From the NCBI RefSeq assembly GCF_030247185.1, contig NC_080571.1:111779067-111843066 (forward strand): a stretch of 64,000 bases of DNA. The letters are read 5' to 3'. Positions 11,932 to 23,367 of this stretch are shown one piece after another. The translations under genes were made by a program, and so were the position numbers. Position 1 is the first letter of the stretch. Each line of letters opens with the position of its first letter. The DNA comes from Malaya genurostris (taxonomy: Eukaryota > Arthropoda > Insecta > Diptera > Culicidae). The notes under the pieces were generated by a model. The model worked only from the letters and a program-made list of their open reading frames with translations. It did not search any database and was not told where the DNA came from.

Positions 11932-13539
11932 ACGAAATGAATATGCCTCAGAGGATCAAGTAAACATTTTCTGTAACTCTTGCTTTTCAATGACTGCTTT
12001 ATTACTTTACCATTAATCTATCCATCACATCACTTGAGGCAGAGGGTTCAAAGTGATATCCGGGTAGTAAATTAGTTACGAGCTTTGAAAGAAATACATT
12101 CCTCAAGTTACGCGTTTTCGGACCATGATTAATTTTCATGAGAGAAGACTTATTGCTCATGGTTTCATGAGAAGTTAAAATTATTGGTTTCATGATTTTC
12201 TAATCATGACAGCAGTAACGGATTTCTTTCCGTGTGGTAACTCTTACAATTATTAATTTTTATGGACATCGAAGTCTACAAATAGAAAAGTTTAGTAATC
12301 ATTACAGACGTTTTTTGAAAGTAACTGTCAGACGTTTTTTGAAAGTGAGATAAGAAGCCACGACTTTGAAAATAGGCAATCATCATGTCGAATTACATTA
12401 CGTCATTTTCGAAAAAATTTTCTATAGAAAACCTATGCGGATAAATATCCTCTATTCATGAATAAATGTGGAGATCAATAAACGCTTACTATATTGTGCG
12501 GCTTATAGCGATTAAGAAGTGTCTTTTATACAGATGTCGGAAGTATTATACACGCAAGCAGTCCAGATTACTTACAAATCGTAATCCCATGATTTGGTTA
12601 TTAGTTACAAATACTCGTGAATGGCCAAAACAGTCCAAGAATAATCTGTCGGACGATGCTTAGAGTCTATTAGCTGGTTAAGAACATTTCCAGCTATCAT
12701 AAAATAAATACAAATAACTAAAAAATGAGTTTTGATCATACTTTTCTCTACCAGAAGATGACATAATTTAATTCGATTTGATGATTGCTTTTTTTAAAAG
12801 TCGTGACAAAACAGTTAAATCATATTTTGTAGCAAGTACCATAGTAATGAATATATACTGAAATCTGATCATACAGCGAATCTTATCATTACAAATGTCA
12901 AGGACAAGGATATTTGAAAAGAACATATCTCGCCTGCAGACGAGTAATGCAATCACTGTATGAAAGCTCTTTTGAAGTAGTTAAATATGTAAGTAGTCTC
13001 ATCTGCACCTTTCAGGACCTTTGTATGATAGAAAAGTTGGAATTTCGTTAAAACAATAATAAAAAATGGCTCTATTTCATTGAACTGAAATGATAGCTGC
13101 ATTGTATGTTTGAGAAAGTTGTGTAGTTTTCAATGATAAAAAACTTTGTAGAACATGAAAAATTCATATAAATTGAAAATATGTATGTTTTCTTACAAAA
13201 ACTGATTTTAAGATACCCTTTTCATGTTTTAAATACATTGTATCATGAATTACACTCAAGTTACGGGAACAGTATCTTCAGCAAATTTGTGTTAAATAAC
13301 TTTCTGCATAATTTTGTCGAAGTAACTTAGCCCCTATGTTGGCTCTGAGCAAAAATAATATATTTATCTCACTTTTAGGGGGATTAATCACATAAACAAA
13401 ATTTGTCAAAGATGGCATCTATAATTCTGAGCAACTTTGCTGAAAATACCTCAAAACCCACGTTTCTATGAGTTATCAATTAAGAGCGTGAAATTGCGCT
13501 TTTGAACCCCTGTGTAACGAGTTGCAACACTCACACCAG

Positions 13540-14000
13540 TATAGACAAAATCGGTTTGTTCGGCCATCCACTGGTAATAACTGATGATTCCGGCACAGGA
13601 AGACGAATCTGAATCAAAATCGAGAGCATTTTTTTAGGGTTCTTAAGACCTTTCATTTCAGTCAAAGATGGTGAAAATCTCTTCGCGGATAGCAAGTGAT
13701 ATAGTTTTCATTTTTTAACACATATTGCCCTGTAATTCTGGAGCCGGAAGTCGTACCCAAATAAATTTCTGTAACTTTGTTTGGGACAATAATACCTTTC
13801 ATATATTGCATTTAAGATAAGAAATCATAGTTTAGTGTTTCAATGGCTAAATTTCGAGTTTTACAAATGCTTCAAAATTATTTTATCGGCAAATTCTTCA
13901 AAAGTCATCGAACATTTTCAAGTAGTTTTGAAAGTGTTTTACTTTTTACATATAGTTTTCAGCAGATCCCTCTTTGCCATTTCAATTATTTGTGTATGAA
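13540..14000 (+). repeat. R3-type modules
   Basis: Two diverged modules are recognisable by GACCTTTCATTT, GTGAAAATC, CCTGTAATTCTGGAGCCGGA and AGTCGTACC blocks. It is the same family as 5150-6055. Confidence 0.55.
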
Positions 14001-14083
14001 TAGTGTACTACAGGGTCCGCCATGTAATTTTTTTTAAACTTGCAACAAAACACAAACGGTTCATCCGATTTCAAATTTTTTTT

Positions 14084-15625
14084 GGCATTAAAAATGCCTT
14101 ACTCTTCACTATACGGGGCCGGGTGTCAATTAAAAGTTTCAAAAAAAAGCCGCGTAACCTTTTTGTGTCATAATTTTGAACGTTAATAACTCGGTCATTT
14201 GTTGATGGATTGTTATAATTTAACAACCAATCGATTCGGAAACTTTTAACTTAAACATGTATAACGACGTCGTTTCAGTATTTCAATAGCATACTATTGA
14301 AAAAATGGTTGGAATCGACCTATGTTTTCATCCACCAATCCCTGCTGTACAAAATGACGTCAACTTCTTGTTCGGAATAGGAGGCGTTGCGTCATGCATA
14401 CAAAAAAAACACCGCATCGTTCTGCGTAGTATAAAGAGAAATCTATAAATATAGGCTGCACAATATTTCTTTGCCTAGTTGATGTTTGACTGCGAATGAA
14501 ACAATTAGCTCGTCCAGTGAGCTGATGACTGGATTGTATATGCGTTCACTTGCTGAATTGTCGCTTTTGCATTATGTGTTGGTGAAATTTCCTGCTGTCT
14601 GCACAACACCGCTTCGTGTTCGCTTGAATATCTTATATATCATCTAGCTATTGAAGAACCGAATCAGTGTGGTTATCGGTTCTTTTGAAATATCCCATGT
14701 ATTTAGCAAATTGTTGGTCGATTTTGCCATTAAAAATGCCTTATATTTCGCTTCCCGAGGCTGGGTGTCAAATTAAAACATGCAAAACTAATCGCGTAAC
14801 ATTTTTCTGCCATAATTTTGAACGCTCATACCTCAGTCATTTGTTGATGGTTTCATATAATTCAACAACCAATCGATTCGGAAACATTTAACTTAAACTT
14901 ATGAGATAACGTCATTTGAATAATTCGATTGCATTCCTTTGAAAAATTTATTTGGTATGAGTATTTTATTTTGGTTCTCTGGTGTCTATCAGGCTAATTT
15001 AGTATTAACGGCACTAGATCTAATTCGGATCTAATTTGCAGCGCTTGTTCCTCGATGATTTGTTAATGGATTTTCCTAATTTGAATGATTCCAAAGCTTC
15101 AATATTGTAAGCTTAAAAATGTTTTAATTTGTTAACGGATCGGTTTGCATACTTAAATCTCCATTCCCATACGAACAAAACGTGACAATGTGACTGAACG
15201 AGTTGTTGTCCCACCAGGAATTAAACGCTTCAAAAGATTCAAAATTAAATTCTGAAACTTATCTAAAAGCGGCCTCCTCGGTTTGGTAGTATAAATGAGT
15301 TCCACAGGCTCACATATACAGTACAATTAGATGCAATATCATATAGTATCAAAGATAAACTAAAGGTAAGTTTACTTGCGATTTTACATGATCAAAATTG
15401 AATATAATTAATTATCAAGAAAGAATCTAATTGTCAATTTTATCATTCGCTAACAATCTAAGCGCCTCAACTAGAGCAAGTTTGTAATTAGTCAATTGAA
15501 AAAGTTTTTAGTTTAGTGTATCATCATCATTATCATCTTTATTTTTGTATTTATTACGAAGACCCTAGAAACGTTCCATTTTTAATGTTATTGTGCTCGG
15601 TCGTGTCTTGAATACAACCCTCTAA
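14084..15625 (+). mobile_element. R1 repeat, copy 1 (1.54 kb)
   Basis: The copy starts at the palindrome GGCATTAAAAATGCC and ends ACCCTCTAA, between T tracts. It contains two diverged tandem subunits beginning at 14084 and 14726. Both share a CGGGTGTCAA block, CGCGTAAC, ATAATTTTGAACG and CAATCGATTCGGAAAC. TATAAATA at 14444-14451 is present in all three copies. A second TATAAATG at 15291 is followed by a good 5' splice donor at 15365 (AAAG/GTAAGT). No coding frame is maintained. A weak hairpin (GGTCGTGT..ATACAACC) lies just before the CTCTAA end, which recalls Helitron/Helentron 3' ends. That assignment is a hypothesis. Confidence 0.65.
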
Positions 15626-15659
15626 TTTTTCTTATTAAAGTACTATCCTTCCGGTTAAT

Positions 15660-16018
15660 TCCTCTTCAAGTAACGGAAAGAACCAATCGCTAATAATGGA
15701 GCGGTAGCGCTCGCTATTGACCGTGGCGGCGGTTCCTGCCTCATTTTCGAAGAAAAATGGCCCAAAAATGCCGCCAGAGCAAAATCCGCACCAAACCGTC
15801 ACTCTCTGAGGACGGCTTCTCCATGATCACGTGCGGGTTTTCCGTCCCCCAGATACGACAATTTTGCTTTTTAACATACCCGCCGAGATGAAAATGTGCC
15901 TCATCCGAGAAGATGATTTTTTGGCAAAAATCGGCGTCTTCTTCAAGCTGATCGCAAAACCAGTTTCAAAGTAAAACTGCACTATTTTCACGCGTTCTTC
16001 TAGCGTATACACAACCAT
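15660..16018 (-). pseudogene. Mariner-family transposase remnant
   Basis: Reading the minus strand from ATG 16018, the first 20 residues (MVVYTLEERVKIVQFYFETG) match the start of IS630/Tc1-mariner transposases. The sequence then jumps, with the rest of the helix-turn-helix domain deleted, to a shifted frame with the first catalytic motif FSDEAHF and a GGYVKKQNCRIWG block. After another shift come VTVWCGF, GGIFGPFFFE and YRSII blocks. The second and third catalytic acidic residues are missing. It is dead, with at least two frameshifts and two large deletions. Confidence 0.8.
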
Positions 16019-16132
16019 TTTCGTTCAGCGAAGGGATAAAACTAAGTTTCTGTCAAATCAGAAGTGACATTAAGGTTACCAATGTCGAAATAACCGCTAG
16101 TTCAATAAAAAAGTTAGATGGCGGACCCTGTA

Positions 16133-17062
16133 TGTCTAAACGATCTCATACATCCAATTATTTTCCAAACTAACCAAACTAATCAACTCTACGCTTCTTA
16201 AAAATGTTTAAATCATATAATTTTCAAAAAATTTGCTCAACTTTATATTCAAATAGTTTATGGCTTTGTTCTGAGAAGACTGTCCAAATTTTATTGCAAA
16301 TGCTGTGAGTGTTTAGACTCTAGCGCTTAAAATTCAACCAGAAACTTTTTTCTTGCATACTAATATTAGTACAAAAGCCACATGTCATTTACAGCAATGA
16401 TGTTAGGTTAAATTTTCATGCAGATTTAAAAACGATCGTTTTTAGCTAGCAATAATGAAAGTCAAGTACACGAGATTTAAAAAAAATTCCATTTAACATT
16501 TGAGAATAAGTGAAACGGCGGGTCAATCACAGGTTATCATTTACTAAGCTTATTTGTATATGTGTACTGAGGTAAACGGATTGCGCAAATAATTTTCCCG
16601 GAAGGAGTCTAATCCTCACGATTTCCAATTTGGAGTTATTGTTCCAATTGTCATTTCAATAATAAAGTCGCCATATTATTTTATCGATTTCAATCAACGA
16701 TTTGTGGTAAAATCGGATGCAATATCTTCGCTTCGGCTCTTAGAAGTATAATAGCGGATACATCTATCTTCATCTTAGTCTTAAAGTCAACCTTCGAACA
16801 AAGACAGTAGATTTCACTCTAACTAATGGTTTTCGTGTATTAGATGACTACTGGAGCCGTTACCCTATCACTCATATAAAAAAACTGTCGACCGGCAACT
16901 GAGATCCACGACTGTCACAGACGACATTCGTCTGTGTGATACGTGTGACATTCATATATGTATGACTACCCGAATAGCAGGCAACGTCAAAGTGTTCTTG
17001 TTCATGACATTCAATAAAAATGTCTTCTGTTAGCAGTACTGGTTTTGACACTTCGAAGAATT
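16133..17062. other. No recognised gene
   Basis: AT-rich unique-looking sequence. A short inverted motif around 16905-16960 (CGACTGTCACAGACGACATTCGTCTG) is the only local structure noticed, and I do not assign it a role. Confidence 0.35.
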
Positions 17063-17064
17063 TA

Positions 17065-17797
17065 CACGCTTAGAAAAAGTTACTCAGAGTTTGAGTACTA
17101 GTTACTCATTTTCAAATGATACATGGAAACGTCAAAAATTGAGTAGTTATCATCAATGATATTGAGTGACTTCTACTCTAAATTTGAGTTTAACGCAAGA
17201 ACTCGTTTTTTTGTCACTATTCGCAAGATCAGTCTAAAAGTTGTAATAACCGTTTGTAGCAACAAGTTGTATTTTTTGTTAGTGAGATCGCGTGTTTCGA
17301 GGGTGAGTCGCTTAACACAAACGGTGTTGTGTCTGCAAAAACCGGAATGATAAACTCCGTGTTTTGCTTTAGAATGGAAACGAATATGCTCAAATGTCAT
17401 TTATGAGGAATAAGTGTATGATTGGTGCCTGAGCATAACTGACATGTATGTTAATTTGCGATTGACACACAACTCCAAGCGACCACCACTTGATATAGTA
17501 TTGAGTTCAATTACTTAATATTTTAATACAATACACTCAGAAAAGGAGCAATTTTTTTGCAAATTGGGTATATGTGAAATAAAATTTCACTCAAAATTTG
17601 AGTGATAGTTACTCTATTTTTGGTACACGTACAAATTAAGTATTACTCAGTAAATGAGTAGATTTTACCCAAATATCGTTTCCAGTGGAAGAACTCAAAT
17701 TTGAGTAACTTTGGAGTTACTCTAAATTAGAGTTGTTCCACTTTTTCTGTAGATGAGTGAGATCTTACTCATTTTTGAGTAAGTATTTTTAAGCGTG
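17065..17797. mobile_element. TA-flanked MITE with repeated TTGAGTAACT words
   Basis: The ends read CACGCTTA..AAA on both strands and TA lies on each side (17063-17064 and 17798-17799), as for Tc1/mariner-type MITEs. Inside, the palindromic word ACTCAAATTTGAGT and variants of TTACTCATTT recur many times near both ends. It has no transposase. The 64-75 aa frames over 17156-17400 are incidental. Confidence 0.75.
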
Positions 17798-17799
17798 TA

Positions 17800-19165
17800 G
17801 AATGATACCCTGAAGTTTCTAACTTTAATCGTACAAACGAGTTGTGTGGACTAATGATCCTAGATCCTGGGATGTACAGTTGAAGTTTTTCCAATGAAAC
17901 ATATCACAAAATTACGTGATATTGATTCAATTATGGAAACAATAAAACTTGACATTTCTGATAGTCATATCGAATATGGTCTAATAATAAACACACAAGA
18001 ACCACACCAGACTGGAATATTTCCGAAACCGGAATAGCTTAGTTTTCATGCAATTACCCATGCATCAAAACCAGCAGTTTAAACCTTTTTTTTTGCTCCG
18101 CCATCAGAACGAATCAACAGAATAAACCCCTTCCGAAACGGGTAAATCAATTATATCTGAAAGGTGAAATAAGTGAATCACAGTCCGGGGAACTCCCACT
18201 TACTGCGGTGGAAAATGAAAATCACTGACCCTAGCCGGTTCTCCCGAAGGCAGTCAGCGGGTGGCTCAATGATGACGAATGCTCCGTCAAATTAAAGCAT
18301 TTCCGGCTGTCGGTGAAGGAATGGTTACGATGCTTTCGAGCGGAAATTCAATCACCTGGCAGGATCGATGTTCGGCTGGCAGACGGAGGCTTGCGGCGTC
18401 AATGAAATACTAACGGATGTAATAAAGAGTACCATGGCTGACGATGGAAACGCTGGCGGGCATACTGGCGGTCATGCACCGTACGTCGATGCATGTAATG
18501 AAATTTGGATGCATGAAACTGATTGCACCGCACTGCCGCACGCTGTCATATAGGATCGCAGACAAAAGTGTGCAGTTCAAGTAGCGATTTCAATTGACAG
18601 TGGGTTTGAATTCAGTGAACGTCTGTAATTCAATTGATATGCTATCTTCCGAACGCTGCGGTGTTTGTGAATGGTTTCAATTTGAATACGTTTGAGAATA
18701 AATGATAAGCTGTCTAGTCGAAATTCTGAAATAGTTTATGTAGCTAGATCTAGACAAACGAATGAAGCTATTTCATTATCAAAAACGAAGTTATCAAAAA
18801 TTCAAACTATTTGAACCAGAGCCATTTTATTTATGAGAACGCGATTATACTGCCGACCTCCTCCTGGTAGCAGGATCCCCCAGAGCAGTGTGTTCCAGAA
18901 AATATATTATTAAATTAAAAAAAACACGATCGAAAAATATCTAAAATAATAGTTAGGTATACATCAGAATTTGATTTTTGAAAATTTTATACAGCATATC
19001 GATTGTTATGAATAAAATGCAACACTCTCTTTTGTGTAACATATCTTTGTTTTTAGAAATTCGTAGAAAAAAGAATATAAAAAATGGTCAGGTTTTGAAC
19101 ACTCATAACTTTCGATTTCGATTCGATTAGTAATATTCATATAGCTACTGATTGAAAATATCTAC
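17800..19165. other. Low-repeat interval, no gene assigned
   Basis: The part from 18080 to 18700 is richer in GC and CpG than its surroundings and shows no repeat relationship to the rest of the window. A 61-aa frame at 18368-18553 lies there, without a recognisable domain. It may be residual host single-copy DNA. Confidence 0.35.
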
Positions 19166-19171
19166 TGTTCG

Positions 19172-19312
19172 AAACTAGGTTTAATCTTGGACTCTAAGCT
19201 AACATTTGTGGAACATTACAATACAATAATCAATAAAGCAAACAGTATGCTGGGTTTTATCAAACGCTTCAGTCTTAATTTTCAAGACCCATATACTATA
19301 AAATTGCTGTAT
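19172..19312 (+). pseudogene. Non-LTR RT fragment, 5' part of a split copy
   Basis: The frame encodes the region after the RT catalytic core. It contains LGLILDSKLTF, then a helix with NSMLGFIKRF and NFQDPYTIKLL, which is the usual thumb/linker region of Jockey/CR1-like LINE polymerases. It runs into a stop at 19316-19318 right after KLLY, where a 5.1 kb insert begins. The continuation is at 24453. The minus-strand copy at 27669-28241 shows the unbroken arrangement. Confidence 0.8.
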
Positions 19313-19534
19313 AGTTAAGGCTCGTATATTTTTCTTGACGAAAAACAGTACATTTGACATAAAAATTTAGAAAGTACAGTACATCGATTTTGAAAAAACA
19401 GTACATTTAGCAGTACGCATTTTTACTAAAAATAGTAAATAAACAACAAAATCCAATAAATTTGATTAGTATGTAACGAGAAAAAGAGATTAGAAAAATA
19501 ACAGGCGAATACAACTATGAAATGAAGCTACCGC

Positions 19535-19605
19535 ATATATGGGACTCGAACCCGTAACTAGCTTCAATACGAGACAATCGTTTCGTCAAATAAGGCCAAT
19601 CGACT
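19535..19605 (-). ncRNA. tRNA-like SINE head
   Basis: On the minus strand the sequence contains a B-box-like GGGTTCGAGTCCCAT. Upstream is an anticodon-arm-like stretch without a clean cloverleaf. It is probably a degraded tRNA-derived SINE head rather than a tRNA gene. Confidence 0.4.
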
Positions 19606-20029
19606 TTTTCTAGATATCATGTCTTTCAACTCATGTTCGTCGTATTCCAAAACAGAATACTGTGTCACTCGTATGCCACAAAACAGAATATGAAACTGGT
19701 TGGCTTTTTGCTTTCTGACGATTGGTTTCCATGAAAGAGCCGCCATATTGAAAAAATAAAGAGAATAAATTATTTATGGAGTTTAATATATGTACTTTTA
19801 TCTGTAAATAGTATAATTTTTAAACATGGCTTGAACAATAAGTGGAATTTGAAAAAAAACATGTTTTTGGAGCAACCAGTCCTTAAACTATTTTGCATGT
19901 GAAACTCACGAAGAAACATCTTAATTGAATAGAAGAACCGAGCATTTTCAACTCGATGACTCTATAACAACCACTCCGCCAGCCGTTTTAGCCCTCAATT
20001 AATCTGTTTCTTCGTGTGCTTAACATGTG

Positions 20030-20110
20030 GACTAGTTTAATTGGAAAAACGATTTCCCCGAATAGGAGATAGCTACGGGTTCGAGTCCCGTCTCTGCGAT
20101 AGCTTTTTCG
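20030..20110 (+). ncRNA. tRNA-like SINE head
   Basis: GGGTTCGAGTCCCGTCTCTG at 20080-20099 is a good pol III B box. The preceding bases do not fold into a complete cloverleaf by eye. It lies opposed to the similar head at 19535-19605. Confidence 0.4.
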
Positions 20111-20345
20111 CGATTTTCATAACATACTATGTGCATATAATTGCTCAATCTGTTATCCTCGTTAGATGCTAATCAAATTTAAAACTAGCTCAAGACGGGT
20201 CCACGTCGTTACAAGCTCAAATAAATTGTTCAAAGCAAATATTTATCAGATAATTTATTTTCATAATCTCATTTTCAAGTTTTTTTTATTTCCCTTTTTA
20301 GGCATTATTAAGCTCGATAAAACCTAAAAAAATGCACGACATAAC

Positions 20346-20625
20346 CCCGGTAACCAATAAGCACATACTAATGCCGCATTATGACAGCAAATAATTGCTA
20401 ATTGGCATTTCAATCGCACTTGAGACCGAATTAAGGCCGACTTTGGCAAAATATACGGCTATTCATAGATGATGCTTATTTATGGCTGGTGTGCATTCTG
20501 AAAGCTGAATCCTGACTGATTTACAACAGATAAGCTTTCAGATTGCAGATATAGATCTTTAAGCATTTTTGGTGCTCATAAATAGCTAATTTAATGCCAT
20601 TATTAGTGCTTACTGGTTACCTGGG
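20346..20625. mobile_element. MITE with GGTAACC-containing ends
   Basis: The left end CCCGGTAACCAATAAGCAC and right end (complement CCCAGGTAACCAGTAAGCAC) are near-identical inverted repeats enclosing about 240 bases. GCATT/AATGC words repeat inside. It has no coding capacity and the target duplication is unclear. Confidence 0.7.
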
Positions 20626-22443
20626 AATTATCAAATATGTTTTGAAAAGCAGATTCTACTGATAATGATTTTGATTTAGTTGTTGTAGCGCGCTTTGAGC
20701 AAGAATGAATAAGGAAAAAAAATTAGAGGGTTGTATTCAAGACACGACCGAGCACAATAACATTAAAAATGGAACGTTTCTAAGGTCTTCATAATATATA
20801 CAAAAATAAAGAGATGATGATACACTAAACTAAAAACTTTTTCAATTGACTAATTACAAACTTGCTCTAGTTTAAGTGCTTAGATTGTTGGCGAATGATA
20901 AAATTGACAATTAGATATTTCTTGATAATTAATTAAATTCAACTTTGATCCCTTTCCACAATTTTTTACATTGTTAAGATTTTGAATAACGTCCTTTAAC
21001 TAGAATTCAAAGTTACTTGAAAGCTCACTTTTAGATACAAACCACCTAAAGATTTAATCCTGAACAAATGAAACTGTTTTATTTTATGACAATAATCTTC
21101 GAGAAACATACAAACTTGTTAATTTTATAAACAGTTAATCGATCCAAGAGAAGATTTTATTTATTTTAACGAAAAATGTTGTACCAGTAAGCTCAGTAAT
21201 AGTGTAATTTTATTAATCCTTCTTCAAAATCGTCGATAATCTTCGGAAAGTGTCGGTAAATAATATGGCAACAATACGAGGAAGAAAAATGTGAAACAGT
21301 CCGCATAAAATATTTAATTACTTACATTGATTTTCGCTTTGGCATATTAGGAATATACGAAATGGATACGCAACAAAATTCAGAAATTTTGTTCATATTG
21401 TAACTTGATGTTATTAACACATGAATGAACATTGTCATAGTTACAACGCGTGTTTTAAAGCAAATAATAATTGAACTGAAACTGGCGGTTAACCAAATTC
21501 TTCGAGGGTTGCTATTCAAACGATACATGTAAAATCGCAAGTAAACTTACCTTTAGTTTATCTTTGATACTATATGATATTGTATCTAATTGTACTGTAT
21601 ATGTGAGCCTGTGGAACTCATTTATACTACCAAACCGAGGAGGCCGCTTATAGATAAGTTTCAGAATTTAATTTTGAATCTTTTGAAGCGTTCAATACCT
21701 GGTGGGACAACAACTTGTTCAGTCACATATAATGAAGAAGAAGTTTCTATGATTATCATAATAACACAACTTTATACTGAATCCATTTTCGCGCCACCGT
21801 TCTGTTCGTATGGGAATGGAGATTTAAGTATGCAAACCGATCCGTTGACAAATTAAAACATTTTTAAGCTTACAATATTGAAGCTTTGGAATCATTTAAA
21901 TGAGGAAATTCCATTAACAAATCATCGAGGAACAAGCGCTGTAAATTAGATCCGAATTAGATCTATTGCCGATAATACTAAATTAGCCTGATAGTTACCA
22001 GAGAACCAAAATAAAATACTCAATTCAAATAAATTTTTCAATGGAATGCAATTGAAATATTCAAATGACGTTTTCTCATAAGTTTAAGTTAAATGTTTCC
22101 GAATCGATTGGTTGTTGAATTATATAAATCCATCAACAAATAACTGAGGTATGAGCGTTCAAAATTATGGCAGAAAAATGTTACGCGATTAGTTTTGCAT
22201 GTTTTAATTTGACACCCAGCCTCGGGAAGCGAAGTGTAAGGCATTTTTAATGGCAAAATCGACCAACAATTTGCTAAATACATGGGATGTTTCAAAAGAA
22301 CCGATAACCATGCTGATTCGGTTCTTCAATAGCTAGATGATATATAAGATATTCAAGCGAACACGAAGCGGTGTTGTGCAGACAGCAGGAAGTTTCACCA
22401 ACACATAATGCAAAAGCGACAATCAAGCAAGTGAACGCATATA

Positions 22444-23367
22444 AAGGGTGATTTTTTAAGAGCTTGAGAACTTTTTTAAACAATAAAACGCATAAAATTT
22501 GCAAAATCTCATCGGTTCTTTATTTTAAACGTTAGATTGGTACATGACATTTACTTTTTGAAGATAATTTCATTTAAATGTTGACCGCGGCTGCGTCTTA
22601 GGTGGTCCATTCGGAAAGTCCAATTTTGGGCAACTTTTTCGAGCATTTCGGCCGGAATAGCCCGAATTTCTTCGGAAATGTTGTCTTCCAAAGCTGGAAT
22701 AGTTACTGGCTTATTTCTGTAGACTTTAGACTTGACGTAGCCCCACAAAAAATAGTCTAAAGGCGTCAAATCGCATGATCTTGGTGGCCAACTTACCGGT
22801 CCATTTCTTGAGATGAATTGTTCTCCGAAGTTTTCCCTCAAAATGGCCATAGAATCGCGAGCTGTGTGGCATGTAGCGCCATCTTGTTGAAACCACATGT
22901 CAACCAAGTTCAGTTCTTCCATTTTTGGCAACAAAAAGTTTGTTAGCATCGAACGATAGCGATCGCCATTCACTGTAACGTTGCGTCCAACAGCATCTTT
23001 GAAAAAATACGGTCCAATGATTCCACCAGCGTACAAACCACACCAAACAGTGCATTTTTCGGGATGCATGGGCAGTTCTTGAACGGCTTCTGGTTGCTCT
23101 TCACTCCAAATGCGGAGATTTGGTTATTTACGTAGCCATTCAACCAGAAATGAGCCTCATCGCTGAACAAAATTTGTCGATAAAAAAGCGGATTTTCCGA
23201 ATGGACCACCTAAGACGCAGCCGCGGTCAACATTTAAATGAAATTATCTTCAAAAAGTAAATGTCATGTACCAATCTAACGTTTAAAATAAAGAACCGAT
23301 GAGATTTTGCAAATTTTATGCGTTTTATTGTTTAAAAAAGTTCTCAAGCTCTTAAAAAATCACCCTA
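22444..23367 (-). mobile_element. DD41D mariner copy A, both ends from the 3' end
   Basis: The 924-bp element starts AAGGGTGATTTTTTAAG and is flanked by TA (22442-22443 and 23368-23369). The two outer about 173-bp arms are near-perfect inverted repeats, and both derive from the transposase C-terminus plus 3' UTR. The true 5' end and N-terminal half are missing. The undisturbed target appears twice in the window: R1 copy 1 at about 14525-14550 and copy 3 at about 28815-28840 read GGATTGTATATGCGTTCAC without the insert. Confidence 0.9.
22551..23209 (-). pseudogene. DD41D transposase catalytic domain, frameshifted
   Basis: The fragment encodes a DDE/D integrase-fold catalytic domain of the IS630/Tc1-mariner superfamily. 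The upstream piece (to about 23050) has FSDEAHFW with the first Asp, then shifts frame. The downstream 172 aa begins MHPEKCTVWCG and contains WFQQDGATCHTA (second Asp) and DLTPLDYFLWG (third Asp). The Asp-Asp spacing is 41 residues, hence DD41D. It ends with the family C-terminus SRGQHLNEIIFKK. The helix-turn-helix DNA-binding half is gone, so it cannot make a normal transposase. Copies B and C are nearly identical, indicating recent spread. Confidence 0.9.

Larger units (their letters stand above)
10083..13514. repeat. Large inverted repeat, arms 0.67-0.93 kb
   Basis: The left arm 10083-11015 and right arm 12845-13514 are reverse complements over nearly their whole length. They share landmarks such as CAATTTCACGC, AACATAGGGGCTAAGTTACT, CGTAAC, TCATGAT, CATACAATG and CTGCAGGCGAGATAT. 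The left arm is longer because of a MITE insertion at 10347-10597 that the right arm lacks. The 1.8 kb spacer contains another MITE. It could be a long-TIR element or two oppositely inserted copies of one repeat. Confidence 0.75.
14011..16130 (-). mobile_element. Deleted mariner-like element carrying R1 copy 1
   Basis: The element is bounded by CAGGGTCCGCCAT and its complement, with TA on both sides (14009-14010 and 16131-16132). The inverted match runs about 24 bases with a few differences. Without the R1 insertion (14084-15625) only about 0.58 kb of mariner sequence remains: one end, part of a minus-strand transposase at 15660-16018, and the other end. R1 went into a T tract in the mariner. 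Confidence 0.8.

Noticed and set aside
20030..20110. A functional tRNA gene
   Set aside because: Only the T arm/B box is convincing; acceptor and D arms do not pair by eye, so a SINE head is more likely.
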